From NCBI GenBank assembly GCA_014526335.1, contig JACTAT010000045.1, positions 2,138,345 through 2,202,344 of the forward strand: a stretch of 64,000 bases of DNA. Direction: 5' to 3'. Under the pieces are notes generated by a model. That model worked only from the letters and a program-made list of their open reading frames with translations, made no database searches and was not told where the DNA came from. The translations under genes and the position numbers were made by a program. Origin of the DNA: Chrysaora quinquecirrha. Taxonomy: Eukaryota > Cnidaria > Scyphozoa > Semaeostomeae > Pelagiidae. Shown in pieces: positions 11,968-23,059 of this stretch. The first letter of the stretch is position 1. Each line of letters opens with the position of its first letter.

Positions 11968-12859
11968 TTGTCAAAGAATAACATTCCGTTCCGATTCGAG
12001 TCAAAAATAGGCCTAACAAAGATGGTGAGGATTACAAAACAAAAGATGGATGGAGTCAATAAAAGAATCAAGGAGAATATCGAAGAAGCGAAAGAATTTT
12101 TGGAAAGTATAAAATGTAAAAAAAGGGACATAAACGCAGAAGATAATGCAATTATAATGAAGCTCAAACTGGAAAGAAATCTAGAAAAATTAAAGGAAAT
12201 GGTAACGGAAGCCGAAAAGGACAATGAAATTAATACGGAAGAATACGAAGAGACCACATTTAACGCAGAAGATCTGATATCAGAGATGGAAGTCTTTATA
12301 AAGAAGTACAAAAAGAGACAGGAAAAGGAAGAAAAAGAAAAGGAGAAGAAAATGGAAATTGAACAAAAGGAAAAAGAAAAAATTATGGAAATAGAGCAAA
12401 TGGAAAGGGAGAAAAGGATGGAAATGGAACAACGCGAAAAGGAAAAACGGATGGAGATCGAGGCTGAGATTGAAAAAAAAAATTACACATGGAAGAAAAA
12501 ATAAATCTGGAAAAGTACAACTTGGAGCGACTGAGGACTGAAATAGATGCGAAAAAACATACAGAAAGTTTAGCAACAGAAATAAAAAGAGCAGAGATAG
12601 AAAGGGAGTCACGCAATGCAGCTAAGAATATTGAGATTGAAATCCTTAAAGTTCAAAGAGATAGTGCAATGTCAGCAACACCAAAGCTGGGAGAAGCTGC
12701 AATGATTCCAAAAGCTTGTACCATTCGATTACCGAAGCTGGAGCTACAGAAATTTGGATGTCAAGTGCTCAAGTGGCAAGAATTTTGCGATTCCTTTGAA
12801 GCCACCATACACCAAAATCCTTCACTGCAGCCTATAGACAAATTCAACTACTTAATGTG
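11968..12859 (+). pseudogene. BEL/Pao gag fragment (frameshifted)
   Basis: Two overlapping frames (11968-12504 and 12489-12860) read as one protein with a shift near an A9 run (12475-12482). The first part is a highly charged coiled coil with repeated KEKKMEIEQ-type units. The second ends with IRLPKLELQKFGCQVLKWQE, followed by an FEATIHQNP segment, the start of the DUF1759 domain found in BEL/Pao Gag proteins. Homology stops abruptly near 12857 where other sequence begins, so protease, RT and integrase are missing. This is a truncated retroelement, not a host gene. Confidence 0.7.
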
Positions 12860-13162
12860 AAGATGCACTCAAGCACATTGCAGCACTGTATACTGGAGGT
12901 GATGTTGGAACCGGATTGCCTCGTCATTATGTTCCAGTGCCACCGAATATCAACAGAGGCCGATGAGGCATTTATCGTAATAGGACTCTATAGTCCTGCA
13001 ATTGTTGAACAAGTCCTGCTCAACAATCGTTCACTCAATTGTAGGGTCCCCACTAACTACAAGATGGCTAAAAGAGTCGGCCGCATCCTTTTGCAGAGAG
13101 ACAACCGGTTTGCAATTGGATTGCAAGCAACCCTTCCATCAATCGTACACAATGCACTATGA
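12860..13162 (+). pseudogene. unrecognised conserved-looking fragment
   Basis: Reading from about 12860 in one frame gives a peptide with GLPRHYVPVPPNINRGR. After a shift near 12955 the frame of 12857-13162 continues DEAFIVIGLYSPAIVEQVLL and ends VGRILLQRDNRFAIGLQ plus a short tail and stop. Two frames joining smoothly imply a once-functional protein with one indel. I do not recognise the family. Position between a BEL fragment and a Helitron suggests a transposon-carried or inserted gene piece. Confidence 0.45.
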
Positions 13163-13900
13163 TATATCTTCCTGACATGCAACACATACATATGTCTTAA
13201 GATTATATCTGAAACCATATCCAATAAAAACCTTCTATCTATCTTCTACTATTTTTGGGATATTTACATCATTTACCTTCTTACGTATACATATAAATTT
13301 TATGAAATTAAAATTTACAATTTTCACTCTTCATTTTCAACCAAATATACAATTTTTCAACTGCTATTCAAGGATTTAAATGCTTGGGTCAATTAAACTC
13401 TCACTTTATCTTTTCTTAAAACAAACTTTTATAAAACATAAAAAAATTTATCCTCTTGTTTTCATGAGATATTGATACTTATTAGTGCCATTGAGCATTA
13501 TGATTATAAAGGCCAGCTTTCAGCATATCTTGAATTAAATTTCCAATTATCAACAAACCAATTTCTTTCCAAAACTTTGATTCAACATCATGCCAATTCC
13601 TTGGAATGCAACTATAGCAAGGAAATACTGAGACAATAGAAAGTTTCATTTAATTGATTATGGCAATAATTATAAAAGTAGGATAAATAATAATTTACAA
13701 GCACTCACCTATCGTCAACAATAAACTTTAAATAACATTTCATTTTATAACACAAACTACACAACAACACGCTCCTCTCAAAATGTTATTAGAACTGCAA
13801 CATCATTGACTAGCTGGATTACAACCTTGTCATAGAGCTTTTGTGATAATTGTCATAGCTTACTTTTCGAAAAACTATTTCCAAGCTTTCTTAATCCCAA
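13163..13900. other. AT-rich non-coding stretch
   Basis: No open frame, repeat arm or exon candidate stands out. It could hold the 5' part of the Helitron, but the terminal TC of a Helitron could not be located. Confidence 0.3.
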
Positions 13901-13987
13901 AAGTGTGCCTCCAAAAATGTATGCGCATGCAAAACAGGTCATTACATCATTCCAACTCTTGGCAAAATTCCTACACCTTTACGCTCG

Positions 13988-14362
13988 TTGACATTGGAAC
14001 ATATTCTTGTGCTTAGGCCATTTGATATTGATTATGGGAAATATGAACGCATGAAACACGGATGTAGGAAAAAACTGCTCTTCTTAAACTGTGATGCTCT
14101 AAAAAAAGCCCTGCAGAAAAAATTTCTTTGTTGGAAAATGATAATGACAGACACATGTGAAAATGCATATGATTATTTAATTGCATGCGAAAATTCATCT
14201 TACCCGGAGTATATATTGAAACGCAATGAATATCTTGATAAAAATAACGAACCTGATCCTTTTTCCGTCTACTCATGGACGGGCATAGAGTGTGCCTTAT
14301 GGCCTTATTTATATCCCTTTACACATTATAATAATTTAAAGAGGCAAAAGGAAAAGATCTAA
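13988..14362 (+). pseudogene. Helitron Rep, N-terminal part
   Basis: 125 codons, then a stop. The end GIECALWPYLYPF is the typical Helitron motif preceding the Rep domain (a G-x-E-x-A-x-P-x-L-[YF]-P pattern). Upstream are charged residues (YERMKHGCRKK). The continuation lies after the inserted PLE, from about 15345. Confidence 0.6.
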
Positions 14363-14379
14363 AAACCTAATTACAATTA

Positions 14380-15345
14380 AAGTGTAAAAACAAAGAAAAC
14401 AAAGAAAAACAAAAACGCCGAAACTATTATACTAAAGTCAAATTATAATGGTAAAGCTGCCTATTGAGAGAGGGCTTCTCCCAAGATATGTGTAAGGCTT
14501 CCTTGATTTTTAATTGAAAGGACGTGTGGGCGGTATCCAGAACTGTAAAAGAGTCCTCAGAGCAAAATTCACGACAACCAGGAGAGTCCTTAAAATGTTT
14601 AAGAATGTGTGAATTCTTATCTGTGACCAAATGCTCACGGATCCGTGTAGAAAGATGGCGGCTTGTTTCCCGACATAAGATGCGTTACTGCATCCGGCAC
14701 AAGAAAATTTGTAAACTACACGAGATCTGAGGCATTTGGGCACAGAATCCTTAACCTTAAACAAATTACGTAATTTAAAGGATGTGAAAATAAGTTTAAT
14801 ATCTAAATCAGAACAATAACGTTTAACAATATTCTTAATTTTATGCTTGGTGGCAAGAGAGAAACGCCCAATGTAAGGAAGCTTCAAATAGCTGGGGCTA
14901 ACCGTTTCCCTGTAAGATGAGACACTATTGGGAGAAGAATTAGAACCTGTTGTGCGTTTCTTATCGAGATATGATCGAATAACCTTTTCAATGATATAGG
15001 AAGGGTAAAGATTCTTATTAAAGATCTTAGTTAATTCTTTTATATCACTTTGGAAACCCCTTTCAGTGTTATTTATCTTATATGTACGATCAACAAGATT
15101 TCTAATAAGACCGATCTTGTAAGTAAATGCAGTGAAACTAAAAAAGTTGGTGAGGAGGCCCGTATATGTCTTCTTACGATAAACAGATGTTAAACTCGAC
15201 CCTGAAATACTATTACTAACAAGAACGTCCAGAAAAGGCAATTTATTATCAACCTGTTTTTCCATGGTGAATTTGATGTTGTTGTGTTGTTTATTTATGA
15301 AATCAAAGAATAATAGCGCGTCCTGTTCGTCCTTTACACATTGCT
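14380..15345 (-). mobile_element. 5'-truncated Penelope-like element (RT tail + GIY-YIG)
   Basis: On the minus strand the frame of 14510-15403 encodes the end of a PLE reverse transcriptase (KFTMEKQVDNKLPFLDVLV, then YRKKTYTGLLTNF) and a GIY-YIG endonuclease start (VVYKFSCAG, ASYVGK). A frameshift after the YVGK motif moves the rest to the frame of 14427-14630 (STRIREHLVTDKNSH, then LDTAHTSFQLKIKEALHI), which is the normal PLE C-terminus. The catalytic RT core is absent: Helitron sequence resumes at about 15345-15400. PLEs use the GIY-YIG nuclease for target-primed insertion. Confidence 0.85.
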
Positions 15346-16380
15346 GTGACAGAATACATGAAGGGAAAAGCAACCGGAAAAGCAGCAAAATTTCATTTCT
15401 CACAAAGTGTTTCTCATCTATAATTGACTACAGTAATAATTTTGAACTTCTTCAATTCATATTTGAAAGATGGATTTATAAAACTGTAATAGGTGCTATA
15501 AACTCGAGTAGACCATTTTCAGCTGCTGCACATACCATATCTGCATTTCAGTCACTTGATGATAAACTGTTTAGTTCTGGATACTGGAAATGGCAGCATG
15601 GTACCTAATTGATGCAGTAAACCAGTATGGTTACCCATCCATGTTTATTACCATTAGTCCATCTGAATGGTCATTTCCTCAACCACTTTGGCTTGCTGAT
15701 ATATCTAGAAATACAGGATATGGTACCAATTGTCTTCCATTTTATGAAACAATGCACTATCTCCATGTTCTTGAACAGATTGTTCGTGGCTACCTCTGTG
15801 GCTCTAATGATAGCCATTGGAAGAACCATTTGTTTAACTACAACAATCTTCCTAACCGTAGTAACATTAAAACATATTTCTATCGTTTCGAGTTTCAAAA
15901 GAGAGGTACTCTCCATTTGCATTTGTTAGTTTGATTAGACAATGCCAAATACATTAAATTACCCCATTTCCGAGGTGACCTTCCCCTTCATAATGGTTAG
16001 CTGCGATATTTTGTTGAGACATTACAAAAGTCAACCAAATCATCCCTACCAATAAACAATGGACCCACGATTGTTGAAAATAAAGAAACTTATCAAACAA
16101 TACGCTTTTGTCATCCTGCTGATGCACACGCTGCTTGTCTTGGTGCATACATTGATACCATTCTCCCTTCACTTCGCTGTCATAAGGATGTACAATCTAG
16201 CGATGGCCATGGTATGCTTTTAAAATATGTCTCTGCCTATGTCTCAAAATCGAGGGAAGTTTATCACAGTGACATGTTCTACACCCCTGATATTGCTCCT
16301 TTTACGGCAGCTATAAAATATGCACTTTCATTGAATGTCTGTGAGCCTGAAATGTGGGTTAATTTATCTTCCAAAAAAAT
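15346..16380 (+). pseudogene. Helitron Rep (HUH endonuclease) core
   Basis: Pieces in three frames. 15400-15608 ends LDDKLFSSGYWKWQH; a shift then gives 15590-15934 with FITISPSEWSFP and FEFQKRGTLHLHLLV, where HLH is the metal-binding HUH motif. A TGA follows where Trp is expected (VWLDN in the family). Reading continues LDNAKYIKLPHFRGDLPLH, then LLKYVSAYVSKSREV (16214-16510 frame), the two-tyrosine Y-x3-Y motif that cuts and joins DNA in Helitron Rep. The catalytic residues are thus still visible although the frame is broken at least four times. Confidence 0.85.
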
Positions 16381-16383
16381 ATC

Positions 16384-17163
16384 TTGGACAAATGCAACGA
16401 GACAAAAATTTTCGCACCAACATTTGAAAAGGCTAACACAAATCCTACTCTTCAGAAATACTATGCGAGGCCAGTCTCTGCAGAGTCCATGTCCCTCATT
16501 CAATGGCTAAGGGCATTTGATGAAAGTAAACAACCACCAACTATTTATAAACATACATCACCTGTTTTCATAGGCCTACAACATTGCTCTTTCTTCAACC
16601 CAGAGTACTTCTTCCAATTTCTCTTAATACACTATCCATATAGACAGCTTGGTACTGTTGCCCCAAATAACAGCAAAAACATTCCTCCAGCCATCACATT
16701 CTTCAACACTGCTGCATGTTTAATGCCAGAAACTTTTTCCTCTGGTGAACAATTCCAGCAATTCCTCATGAATGAAGGTCACAAGAGCTACTACATTGAC
16801 ACTGTTGTTGCTTACATACAAAGCCTCATTGACATGAACAATCTCTATCGTCGACAACTTCTCCCATTCACACATGATGGTGATGTCATATCACCTTCCT
16901 CTTGTGAAAAACTTAATGGTAACCAGCTAGTTGTCTTCAATATGTTCACAGACATGTTGGAGCAGAGAGACAACTTCTACCACCAAATTCCTTGCAAGCC
17001 TTCAGATGTTGATTGGCGTAGGTTTCCACTTGTCCTCGGCAAGCCAGGTACAGGAAAAACTTTCACCTTGCGTAACTGCATACAATACTGCATTCAGAAT
17101 CACATTGCTGTATGTGTTGCTTTGCCAACTGGTACACTTGCATGCATACAGGGACAGATATGA
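16384..17163 (+). pseudogene. Helitron helicase, N-terminal half (Walker A)
   Basis: 259 codons. The Rep-helicase linker is followed by FPLVLGKPGTGKTFTLRNCI, the Walker A motif of SF1B Pif1-like helicases, then AVCVALPTGTLA. The frame then stops, and homology continues in the frame of 16931-17503, so a frameshift lies near 17150. Confidence 0.85.
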
Positions 17164-17503
17164 CAATGTTGTTGTATGTGACACTGTGCACAGTTTATTT
17201 CATTACCAATATGATCGTCAACATGACAACAATTACAATTTTATGCTTGCAAATGTTGATGTCATTTTCATTGATGAGGTTTCTCAAATCAGCACAGAGA
17301 TATTCCATCATATCATTTCTATCTTAGAGAAACTCATGCAACGTCCTGTTGTCATATTGTCAGGTGACTTTGCTCAGCAGCAACCTATAGGTACTGTAGA
17401 TGGTCTCACTAAGCAAGTGCCTAGCATTACAACATGCTCCCACTGCATGAGTTTTGTCAATGTTGTAAGACTGACAGAACAATTTTGGACAAAATGTCCT
17501 TGA
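17161..17503 (+). pseudogene. Helitron helicase, middle part (Walker B)
   Basis: In the frame that is open to 17503: DTVHSLFHYQYDRQ, then VDVIFIDEVSQISTEIFH (Walker B, DE) and PVVILSGDFAQQQPIG (motif III, GDxxQ). This continues the Pif1-like core after the frameshift near 17150 and breaks again after QFWTKCP. Confidence 0.85.
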
Positions 17504-17551
17504 CTACTTTCCTTCTTTCATCACATACGATTCCAAAAACCTACTGTTGAC

Positions 17552-18147
17552 ATGCTAAACAATATCTTCCAGGAGCGGATACTATGTACTGAGGAATGTG
17601 TTGATGACACGATTTATGATTCTTTATCAAGACACCCCAATGCAACAGTTCTCACAGTTTTACGTAGAGCAGCAAGACAAATTAATGAAATTATAATTCA
17701 AAATACATTTCATGGACAACCTCTTGCTGTTATTCTCATGGATGATGGCACATTAACACCAGTGTACAAGGGAATGCATTTAATACTTATGTATAATGCC
17801 AACAAAAAATAGGCTTTGTGAATGGCCAGTTCGTTACAGTTGTCACAAAACAGAACAACACTGTTCTTGTGAAACATCCGTACGGACACATAATATCTTT
17901 TTTCCCAATAACTAGAAACCAGGAATTTGAGTATGTTACTAGTTTTCCATATCTTCCTGGTTATGCAACTACAATAACCAAAGTTCAGGGACAAACGTTG
18001 AAAAATATAATTGTTTGGCTAGACATGCAAAAAACACCACAAGGCACTGCATACGTTGCATTCTCTCGCACCACATCTCTTGATAACACCTATCTTCTAA
18101 CTTATGTCTATCCTGAACAGTTTGCACCATCTCCTCATATTTTGTAG
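17552..18147 (+). pseudogene. Helitron helicase, C-terminal part
   Basis: Two pieces (17552-17812 and 17818-18147) split by a stop and a shift. The second contains PGYATTITKVQGQTLKNIIV and GTAYVAFSRTTSLDNTYLLT, the motifs V and VI region (T-x-K-x-QG-x-T and A-x-SR) of Pif1 helicases. The frame ends with TAG at 18145-18147. No Helitron 3' hairpin was identified in the 150 bases before the gap. Confidence 0.85.
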
Positions 18148-18294
18148 AACTCTTTCTTACATAAGAAATCTACTACATCTTCCACAAACTGAATTGGAAT
18201 CAAACATTACCATATTGTATAAAACTTCATGAGTAACAAAAAAGTAGCATAAATAGAACATCCTATAAATTATTTGCATGACCATTTATTTGCA

Positions 18295-18794
18295 NNNNNN
18301 NNNNNNNNNNNNNNNNNNNNNNNNNNNNNNNNNNNNNNNNNNNNNNNNNNNNNNNNNNNNNNNNNNNNNNNNNNNNNNNNNNNNNNNNNNNNNNNNNNNN
18401 NNNNNNNNNNNNNNNNNNNNNNNNNNNNNNNNNNNNNNNNNNNNNNNNNNNNNNNNNNNNNNNNNNNNNNNNNNNNNNNNNNNNNNNNNNNNNNNNNNNN
18501 NNNNNNNNNNNNNNNNNNNNNNNNNNNNNNNNNNNNNNNNNNNNNNNNNNNNNNNNNNNNNNNNNNNNNNNNNNNNNNNNNNNNNNNNNNNNNNNNNNNN
18601 NNNNNNNNNNNNNNNNNNNNNNNNNNNNNNNNNNNNNNNNNNNNNNNNNNNNNNNNNNNNNNNNNNNNNNNNNNNNNNNNNNNNNNNNNNNNNNNNNNNN
18701 NNNNNNNNNNNNNNNNNNNNNNNNNNNNNNNNNNNNNNNNNNNNNNNNNNNNNNNNNNNNNNNNNNNNNNNNNNNNNNNNNNNNNNNNNNNNNN
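18295..18794. other. assembly gap (500 N)
   Basis: Exactly 500 N. The round number is a placeholder, so the true distance between the flanks is unknown. Confidence 0.99.
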
Positions 18795-18900
18795 GTCAGA
18801 AACAGACTGTAACAAATGTTTCGGTCTGCTTCTGACGTTTATACTCTGAGGAGTGTCAGACGCAAAAAGCTTTTAAATATGCCCGACAATGTTCCCACTG
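18795..18900 (+). repeat. dispersed repeat with hammerhead-like core (copy 1)
   Basis: Contains GTTTATACTCTGAGGAGTGT followed by CAGACGCAAAAAGC. The same text occurs on the minus strand at about 36450-36500 and 45680-45730. CTGAGGA matches the CUGANGA box of hammerhead ribozymes, and GA(C)GAAA follows in the other copies. In this copy GAAA is changed to GCAAAA. Confidence 0.5.
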
Positions 18901-19339
18901 TTTATCGATGTTTTTGAACCGAACTACAGGGAAAGTTTGAATAACCGCGACGGCCCTCATTATCTCAGCTTATACCTGACAAAAATACCCAAAACTGATT
19001 GGGGTTTTCCATAGTACATAACAAACAGAAAAGCAAAACAAATATCTCCATATAAGACTATGTGTGAAACATGGCGTCATGTTATAGAGTTGTCATATGG
19101 TGACGTCATTTCTACAAAAGCACCAAAAACCCAAAGCATTAATGTAGAAACCCCCAATAATCAATGTACAATCGCTCGATGAAAAATTATTAGCCGCACA
19201 GAGACGGCAAAAGGTAGATATTATAAATATATCAATATGGATTTTTTGACTGCATTTCAGACAAAAGAAAAACATAAGTAGGGGTTATCCCAAGTGAGAT
19301 AGGGTTGATAGGCTCAATTAACTGTCTAGTCAGGGCTGT

Positions 19340-19640
19340 TAACGGACGGATCGTGCAAATTGTGATACCAGCATGAAAATCGGTAGACATAAGTAATTTG
19401 ACATTCTGATTACGAATCCGAACAGACACAATCCGCAAAATGCCCCCATGTGCTATTTTTAGCATGGGGTATTAGGATCCAGGCCTCTAATACGGAAATT
19501 GTAATATTTTACTTGCAAATTTGTGATACCTGCATGAAAATTGGTACACGTAGGTAATTTGACATGCTAATCACGAATCCGAACAGACACAAGCCGAAAA
19601 ATGCCCCCATGTGCTATTTTTAGCATTGGGTACTTTCTTG
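19340..19640. repeat. two tandem ~160 bp units related to the 6.6-9.1 kb element
   Basis: Two direct copies: GCAAATTGTGATACCAGCATG near 19356 and GCAAATTTGTGATACCTGC near 19514, each followed by ATGCCCCCATGTGCTATTTT. The head (GCAAATTGTGATAC) and the unit length match the outer part of the 6592-9130 fold-back element, so both belong to one repeat superfamily. Confidence 0.55.
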
Positions 19641-20084
19641 ACCACGACGAATTTTGAGACCACACAAAGCTGAATCGATTTTTCTCAACTTTTTAAGCCG
19701 AGTGCGGCTAGGAGCACTTATATTTGTTAAGCTGATGCCTTCATTTAAGACGCTTCATAGTGAACATGAAAAGGTCTAACTACATTGTATGTTGACTTAA
19801 ATTGATGCATTGGCAGGAAAACGTATCTTCTTAATGTGTTTGTTGATAGCAAGAGCGACAAAAAAACTCCTAACGCTAATTCATGACGATATAGACAAGA
19901 TGACTCAACTTTGAATTGAAACGGTCGAATAATTTATTTACCGTTTACGTCAGGACTTAAATTCATAATTCTGGGATATTCCCTAAAGTCTTTATGAACT
20001 TTAATCAAATCAATATTTTGTGGAATCAGCCTAAAGTGCTAGTGGAAGTAGTCTAATGTATTGTCGCATTTCTTATCTTATAAT

Positions 20085-20450
20085 ACACGTCTTTGAGCCT
20101 CAAAGTTCCTTATATATAAGTTCCTTATTTTTTTTAATTTCTCAGAATCTTAAATTAACTTTTCTTCGTTTCTAGTGTCATTAGCAAAAAAAGTTGCTTT
20201 CTTTGGTTCTGTTTTACTAGACGGCGCTATTTGCTACAGTTGATATCTTGCTTACAGTATGAAATTTAAAGAAAAGGTGAATTTCTTATTGTTGCTTAAA
20301 TATCTTTATCGCCTTTCGCTGTCCCTTAATTTTTCCATAAAGTTCAGCCTGACCTGTTCCTAGACAGTTCCTTATTTTTTCAGGCAATTCTCAGCCTCAA
20401 GTTCCTTATAAATGTGTTCCCTATAAAAAATATAAGACGAAGACCACGGC
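20085..20450. mobile_element. decayed TA-type MITE, word GTTCCTTA
   Basis: Starts TACACGTCTTTGAGCC and carries AGTTCCTTA repeatedly (about 20105, 20122, 20367, 20400) and GTTCCCTATAAAAAATATAAG at the right. It fits the family described at 62407-62786, but both ends are worn. Confidence 0.4.
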
Positions 20451-21600
20451 ATGAGGACCAAAAGTTTTGGAATTGAAAATTTCTTAGCAATTCCTTAAGC
20501 CTGGCTTACATATAGCAAGTGCTTAGGCACGGCTGTACCAGCGCTGAGAAAGTGTTTCGAGATTTCGTTTCCATATCGCAATACGAGGCGGGTCCAGTGC
20601 TGAGACACGGCTGTACCCGTGCTGAGACAGTGATTGCTATAAAATGGTTTCATATTTCCTCACATTTGGCAAATGCACATCAATCCTCACGAAGTGCGTG
20701 TAAGAGCTGGAACTAGCTATGCTTTGCACGCAGGGCAGGACTGACGAAACTCGAGGGCTGTGCTATGAAAGGCATTATGATAAAGAAGCTAGGTTGCAAA
20801 TAAAATCAAGAAAAATGAGATTTCAAGTTATACCTGATTCGAAATTTTCCGAAGTTGTCCCATTTACTGTTTGCAAGCACGCGAACTACCGGATGATGAA
20901 CAATCGTCTGAAAAGAAGAGATAACGTTAGGCCTAAGCATAGAGATGGGCCTAAGGAAAACAAACAATAAGAAACAGAGTTATTTCTTTTAGCACATAGT
21001 TCATTATAATGTATTTCTGGTTAAAAAAAGGTGCTAAAAGCCCAGGCCTGCGAGGGACCGGCACATTTTATGTACAAAATATTTTTGCCTCACGCTCGGG
21101 TATAAGAGAGTGCTAGCATCTCATTAGGCTGTTTTAGCAATAGGACGGAACAAGAAAAGAGGACGTCGCGAGCAGATAAGAACCTGGGCACTATGTTTTT
21201 CCCGCGTCTTCATATTCAGAGTTCTTACAACAGCGTCATAGCTACTGGCTGTTTCCACGTTCCCGCGAAAAACCAATGTTTCTCGCTAGCTAAACCTAGC
21301 TTAAAGTTACTATTTCGTCATTGTTATGAGCATCTATCGCAGAAACTAGGAAAAAGACAACTTCAGAATCACATGGCGGGACAAAAGAAAAGCGTTTCGT
21401 TATTTGGTTAGCCCTACACTTACCCGCCTTACTTTACCGGTACGAAGGCGTCGTCATCTTTCAGTGCTAAATAACATATTTTAATCGACTCGCTACGGTA
21501 CCTTTTTGGCGAAGACGGCGTTCTCGTTGGCGAGCGTGTCCTGTCGCTAAAACAGCCCATTATTATAAATAAGTAACTAAGTCGGTCGATCATTTTCGGA
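20451..21600. other. non-coding stretch
   Basis: GCTTAGGCACGGCTGTACC and GCTGAGACACGGCTGTACCC form a short tandem duplication at 20520-20625. Several plus-strand open frames of 60-85 codons show no recognisable motif and probably are not genes. Confidence 0.3.
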
Positions 21601-21629
21601 GGCAACCAGTAGGCTCTTCTTTCACTAGC

Positions 21630-21775
21630 TCTTATCCGTGAAGGTAAGGGTGGGCGCCACTCCTATCCCTGATCCGAAGACCACTTACCCTCATTCCTAC
21701 CCTTTCAAGCTGAATGCTAAGCAGAGAGGCAATCGCGAACTAGTGGGCGAGCACCCTACCACTAGGCCACAAGTT
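21630..21775 (-). repeat. possible tRNA-derived SINE head
   Basis: On the minus strand TTGTGGCCTAGTGGTAGG (complement near 21748-21770) is a good Pol III A box in tRNA-like context, followed ~30 nt later by TAGTTCGCGATTG, a poor B box. Low confidence: the body and tail are not defined. Confidence 0.3.
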
Positions 21776-21860
21776 ATTATTATAAATAGCGCGTTATATT
21801 GAAAAGTTTTATGCACTTTGTGCATCGTTTTGGCTAGTGCATAGTGCAAACCGTACTTAG

Positions 21861-21959
21861 GGCCTGTTTACATGGAGGCTGGTCAGCCTGGTTAGCCGAG
21901 CTAGCTAGTTAGGCGAGATCCTTTTCAGAGCGTTTAACATGGATAAATTTCCAGCCACG
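21861..21959. repeat. left end of a TTA-type MITE cut by the gypsy insertion
   Basis: TTA (21858-21860) precedes GGGCCTGTTTACATGG, an end of the same type as those at 34446, 46257, 50715 and 50986. The right end is not seen: the gypsy LTR starts at 21960 and a different palindrome follows it at 33006. Confidence 0.45.
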
Positions 21960-22103
21960 TGTGACGTTGTCAGCCTATCTTTATGTTACGCATGCGCTGT
22001 TATGTTATGTTGTTGAATACACGAGGACTGAGATGCAGAGATGTATCCCTCAAGCAATGAATGAAGTCTCTATCTTTGTTGTTGTCTCTTCAAAGCTTTT
22101 ACA
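21960..22103 (+). repeat. gypsy 5' LTR
   Basis: 144 bp, begins TGTGACGTTGTCAGCC and ends CTTTTACA. It matches the joined 3' LTR throughout. Very short for an LTR; no obvious TATA box was assigned. Confidence 0.92.
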
Positions 22104-22113
22104 TGGTGTCAGG
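22104..22113 (+). promoter_or_regulatory. gypsy primer-binding site
   Basis: TGGTGTCAGG follows the LTR directly. Its start is complementary to a tRNA 3' end reading TGACACCA, as in leucine tRNAs. The match beyond 10 bases (TGAAAC) was not checked against a tRNA set. Confidence 0.6.
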
Positions 22114-22189
22114 TGAAACACATATTGATTAATATTCGCAGACTTAGGATTCTGCTAAAATTTGTTTACTTTAGGCCATTTAACATACT

Positions 22190-23059
22190 ATGTCGAATCC
22201 AGATCAAAATGGGCCTAGCCCTTCTACTAGCTCTACTCATGACCACACCGGAGCAAGTTCATCGTTCATATCGAATGTTCCTCTACCTCCCAGACTGAAT
22301 CTATGTGGTAACCTCGCAGAGAATTGGAAACAGTGGCGACAGCTATGGAACGCGTATGAAACCGTCACAAATTTGATCTCTAAGCCTGATAATTTTCGAG
22401 TAGCTACATTCATCACTTGTATTGGCCCTGAAGCTCTCACCATACACAATGCACTTCCGTATCAGGATGACAGTGAACGTCAAAATATTGCCAAAATTCT
22501 CGATTTATGGAACACTTACTGTATTGGTGAAACTAATGTTATTTATGAACGATACAAATTCAACAACCGCCAGCAAGAGCCTACTGAATCCTTCGAAGCC
22601 TACGCTACCTCTTTGCGAGCCTTAGCTGCCACCTGTGCCTTTAGCACTCTCCGTGATGAATTGATCCGTGACAGAATAGTCTGTGGAATTCACAATAATG
22701 CAGTAAGACGAAAATTGCTACAAGAACCAAAGCTGACACTCTCAAAATGCATTGACTTATGCAGAGCTGCAGAAACCACTACTGCCCAAGCTAGGGCCAT
22801 GGCAGGTCCTTCTGACAATGATGATCCTTTGGTACACTATGTTGGCAGACAAAAGAACACCAAGAGAGAAGATAACAGAGCTTTCATATCAAACTGCAAA
22901 TTTTGTGGACAAAGTCATAAAAGAAACAAGGATTACTGTCCAGCCTATGGCCAAGTTTGCTCTAGCTGTGGCAAGAGAAACCACTTTAAAGAAAAATGTA
23001 CCACCTCTAAAAATCAAGGTAAGAGAGATACCTTTTCTGCTAAAAGATTCACACTGTAA
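22190..23059 (+). CDS. gag: gypsy Gag
   Basis: 289 codons from ATG. The N-terminal part carries a retrotransposon-gag-type region (NWKQWRQLWNAYETVTNL, FEAYATSLRALAATC). Near the end are two zinc-knuckle-like clusters, CKFCGQSHKRNKDYC and CSSCGKRNHFKEKC; the second is a canonical CX2CX4HX4C. The frame stops 16 nt after the pol frame opens (23044), so pol would need a -1 shift or the copy has an indel. Confidence 0.88.
   Translation: MSNPDQNGPSPSTSSTHDHTGASSSFISNVPLPPRLNLCGNLAENWKQWRQLWNAYETVTNLISKPDNFRVATFITCIGPEALTIHNALPYQDDSERQNIAKILDLWNTYCIGETNVIYERYKFNNRQQEPTESFEAYATSLRALAATCAFSTLRDELIRDRIVCGIHNNAVRRKLLQEPKLTLSKCIDLCRAAETTTAQARAMAGPSDNDDPLVHYVGRQKNTKREDNRAFISNCKFCGQSHKRNKDYCPAYGQVCSSCGKRNHFKEKCTTSKNQGKRDTFSAKRFTL

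Larger units (their letters stand above)
13900..18150 (+). mobile_element. decayed Helitron (Rep-helicase), split by a PLE
   Basis: A rolling-circle transposon relic on the plus strand. Order: Rep N-terminal region (13988-14362), PLE insertion on the minus strand (about 14380-15345), Rep HUH core (15400-16380) and helicase (16384-18147). The 5' TC end, the 3' hairpin and the CTRR end were not identified; the 3' end may lie at or beyond the N gap at 18295. Several frameshifts and stops make it non-functional. Confidence 0.85.

Noticed and set aside
12280..12616. Minus-strand hydrophobic open frames opposite the coiled coil
   Set aside because: They are the reverse reading of a Lys/Glu-rich repeat and give Phe/Leu runs; the plus strand carries the recognisable BEL Gag.
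18270..18849. Long open frames across the N gap
   Set aside because: They consist of N only.
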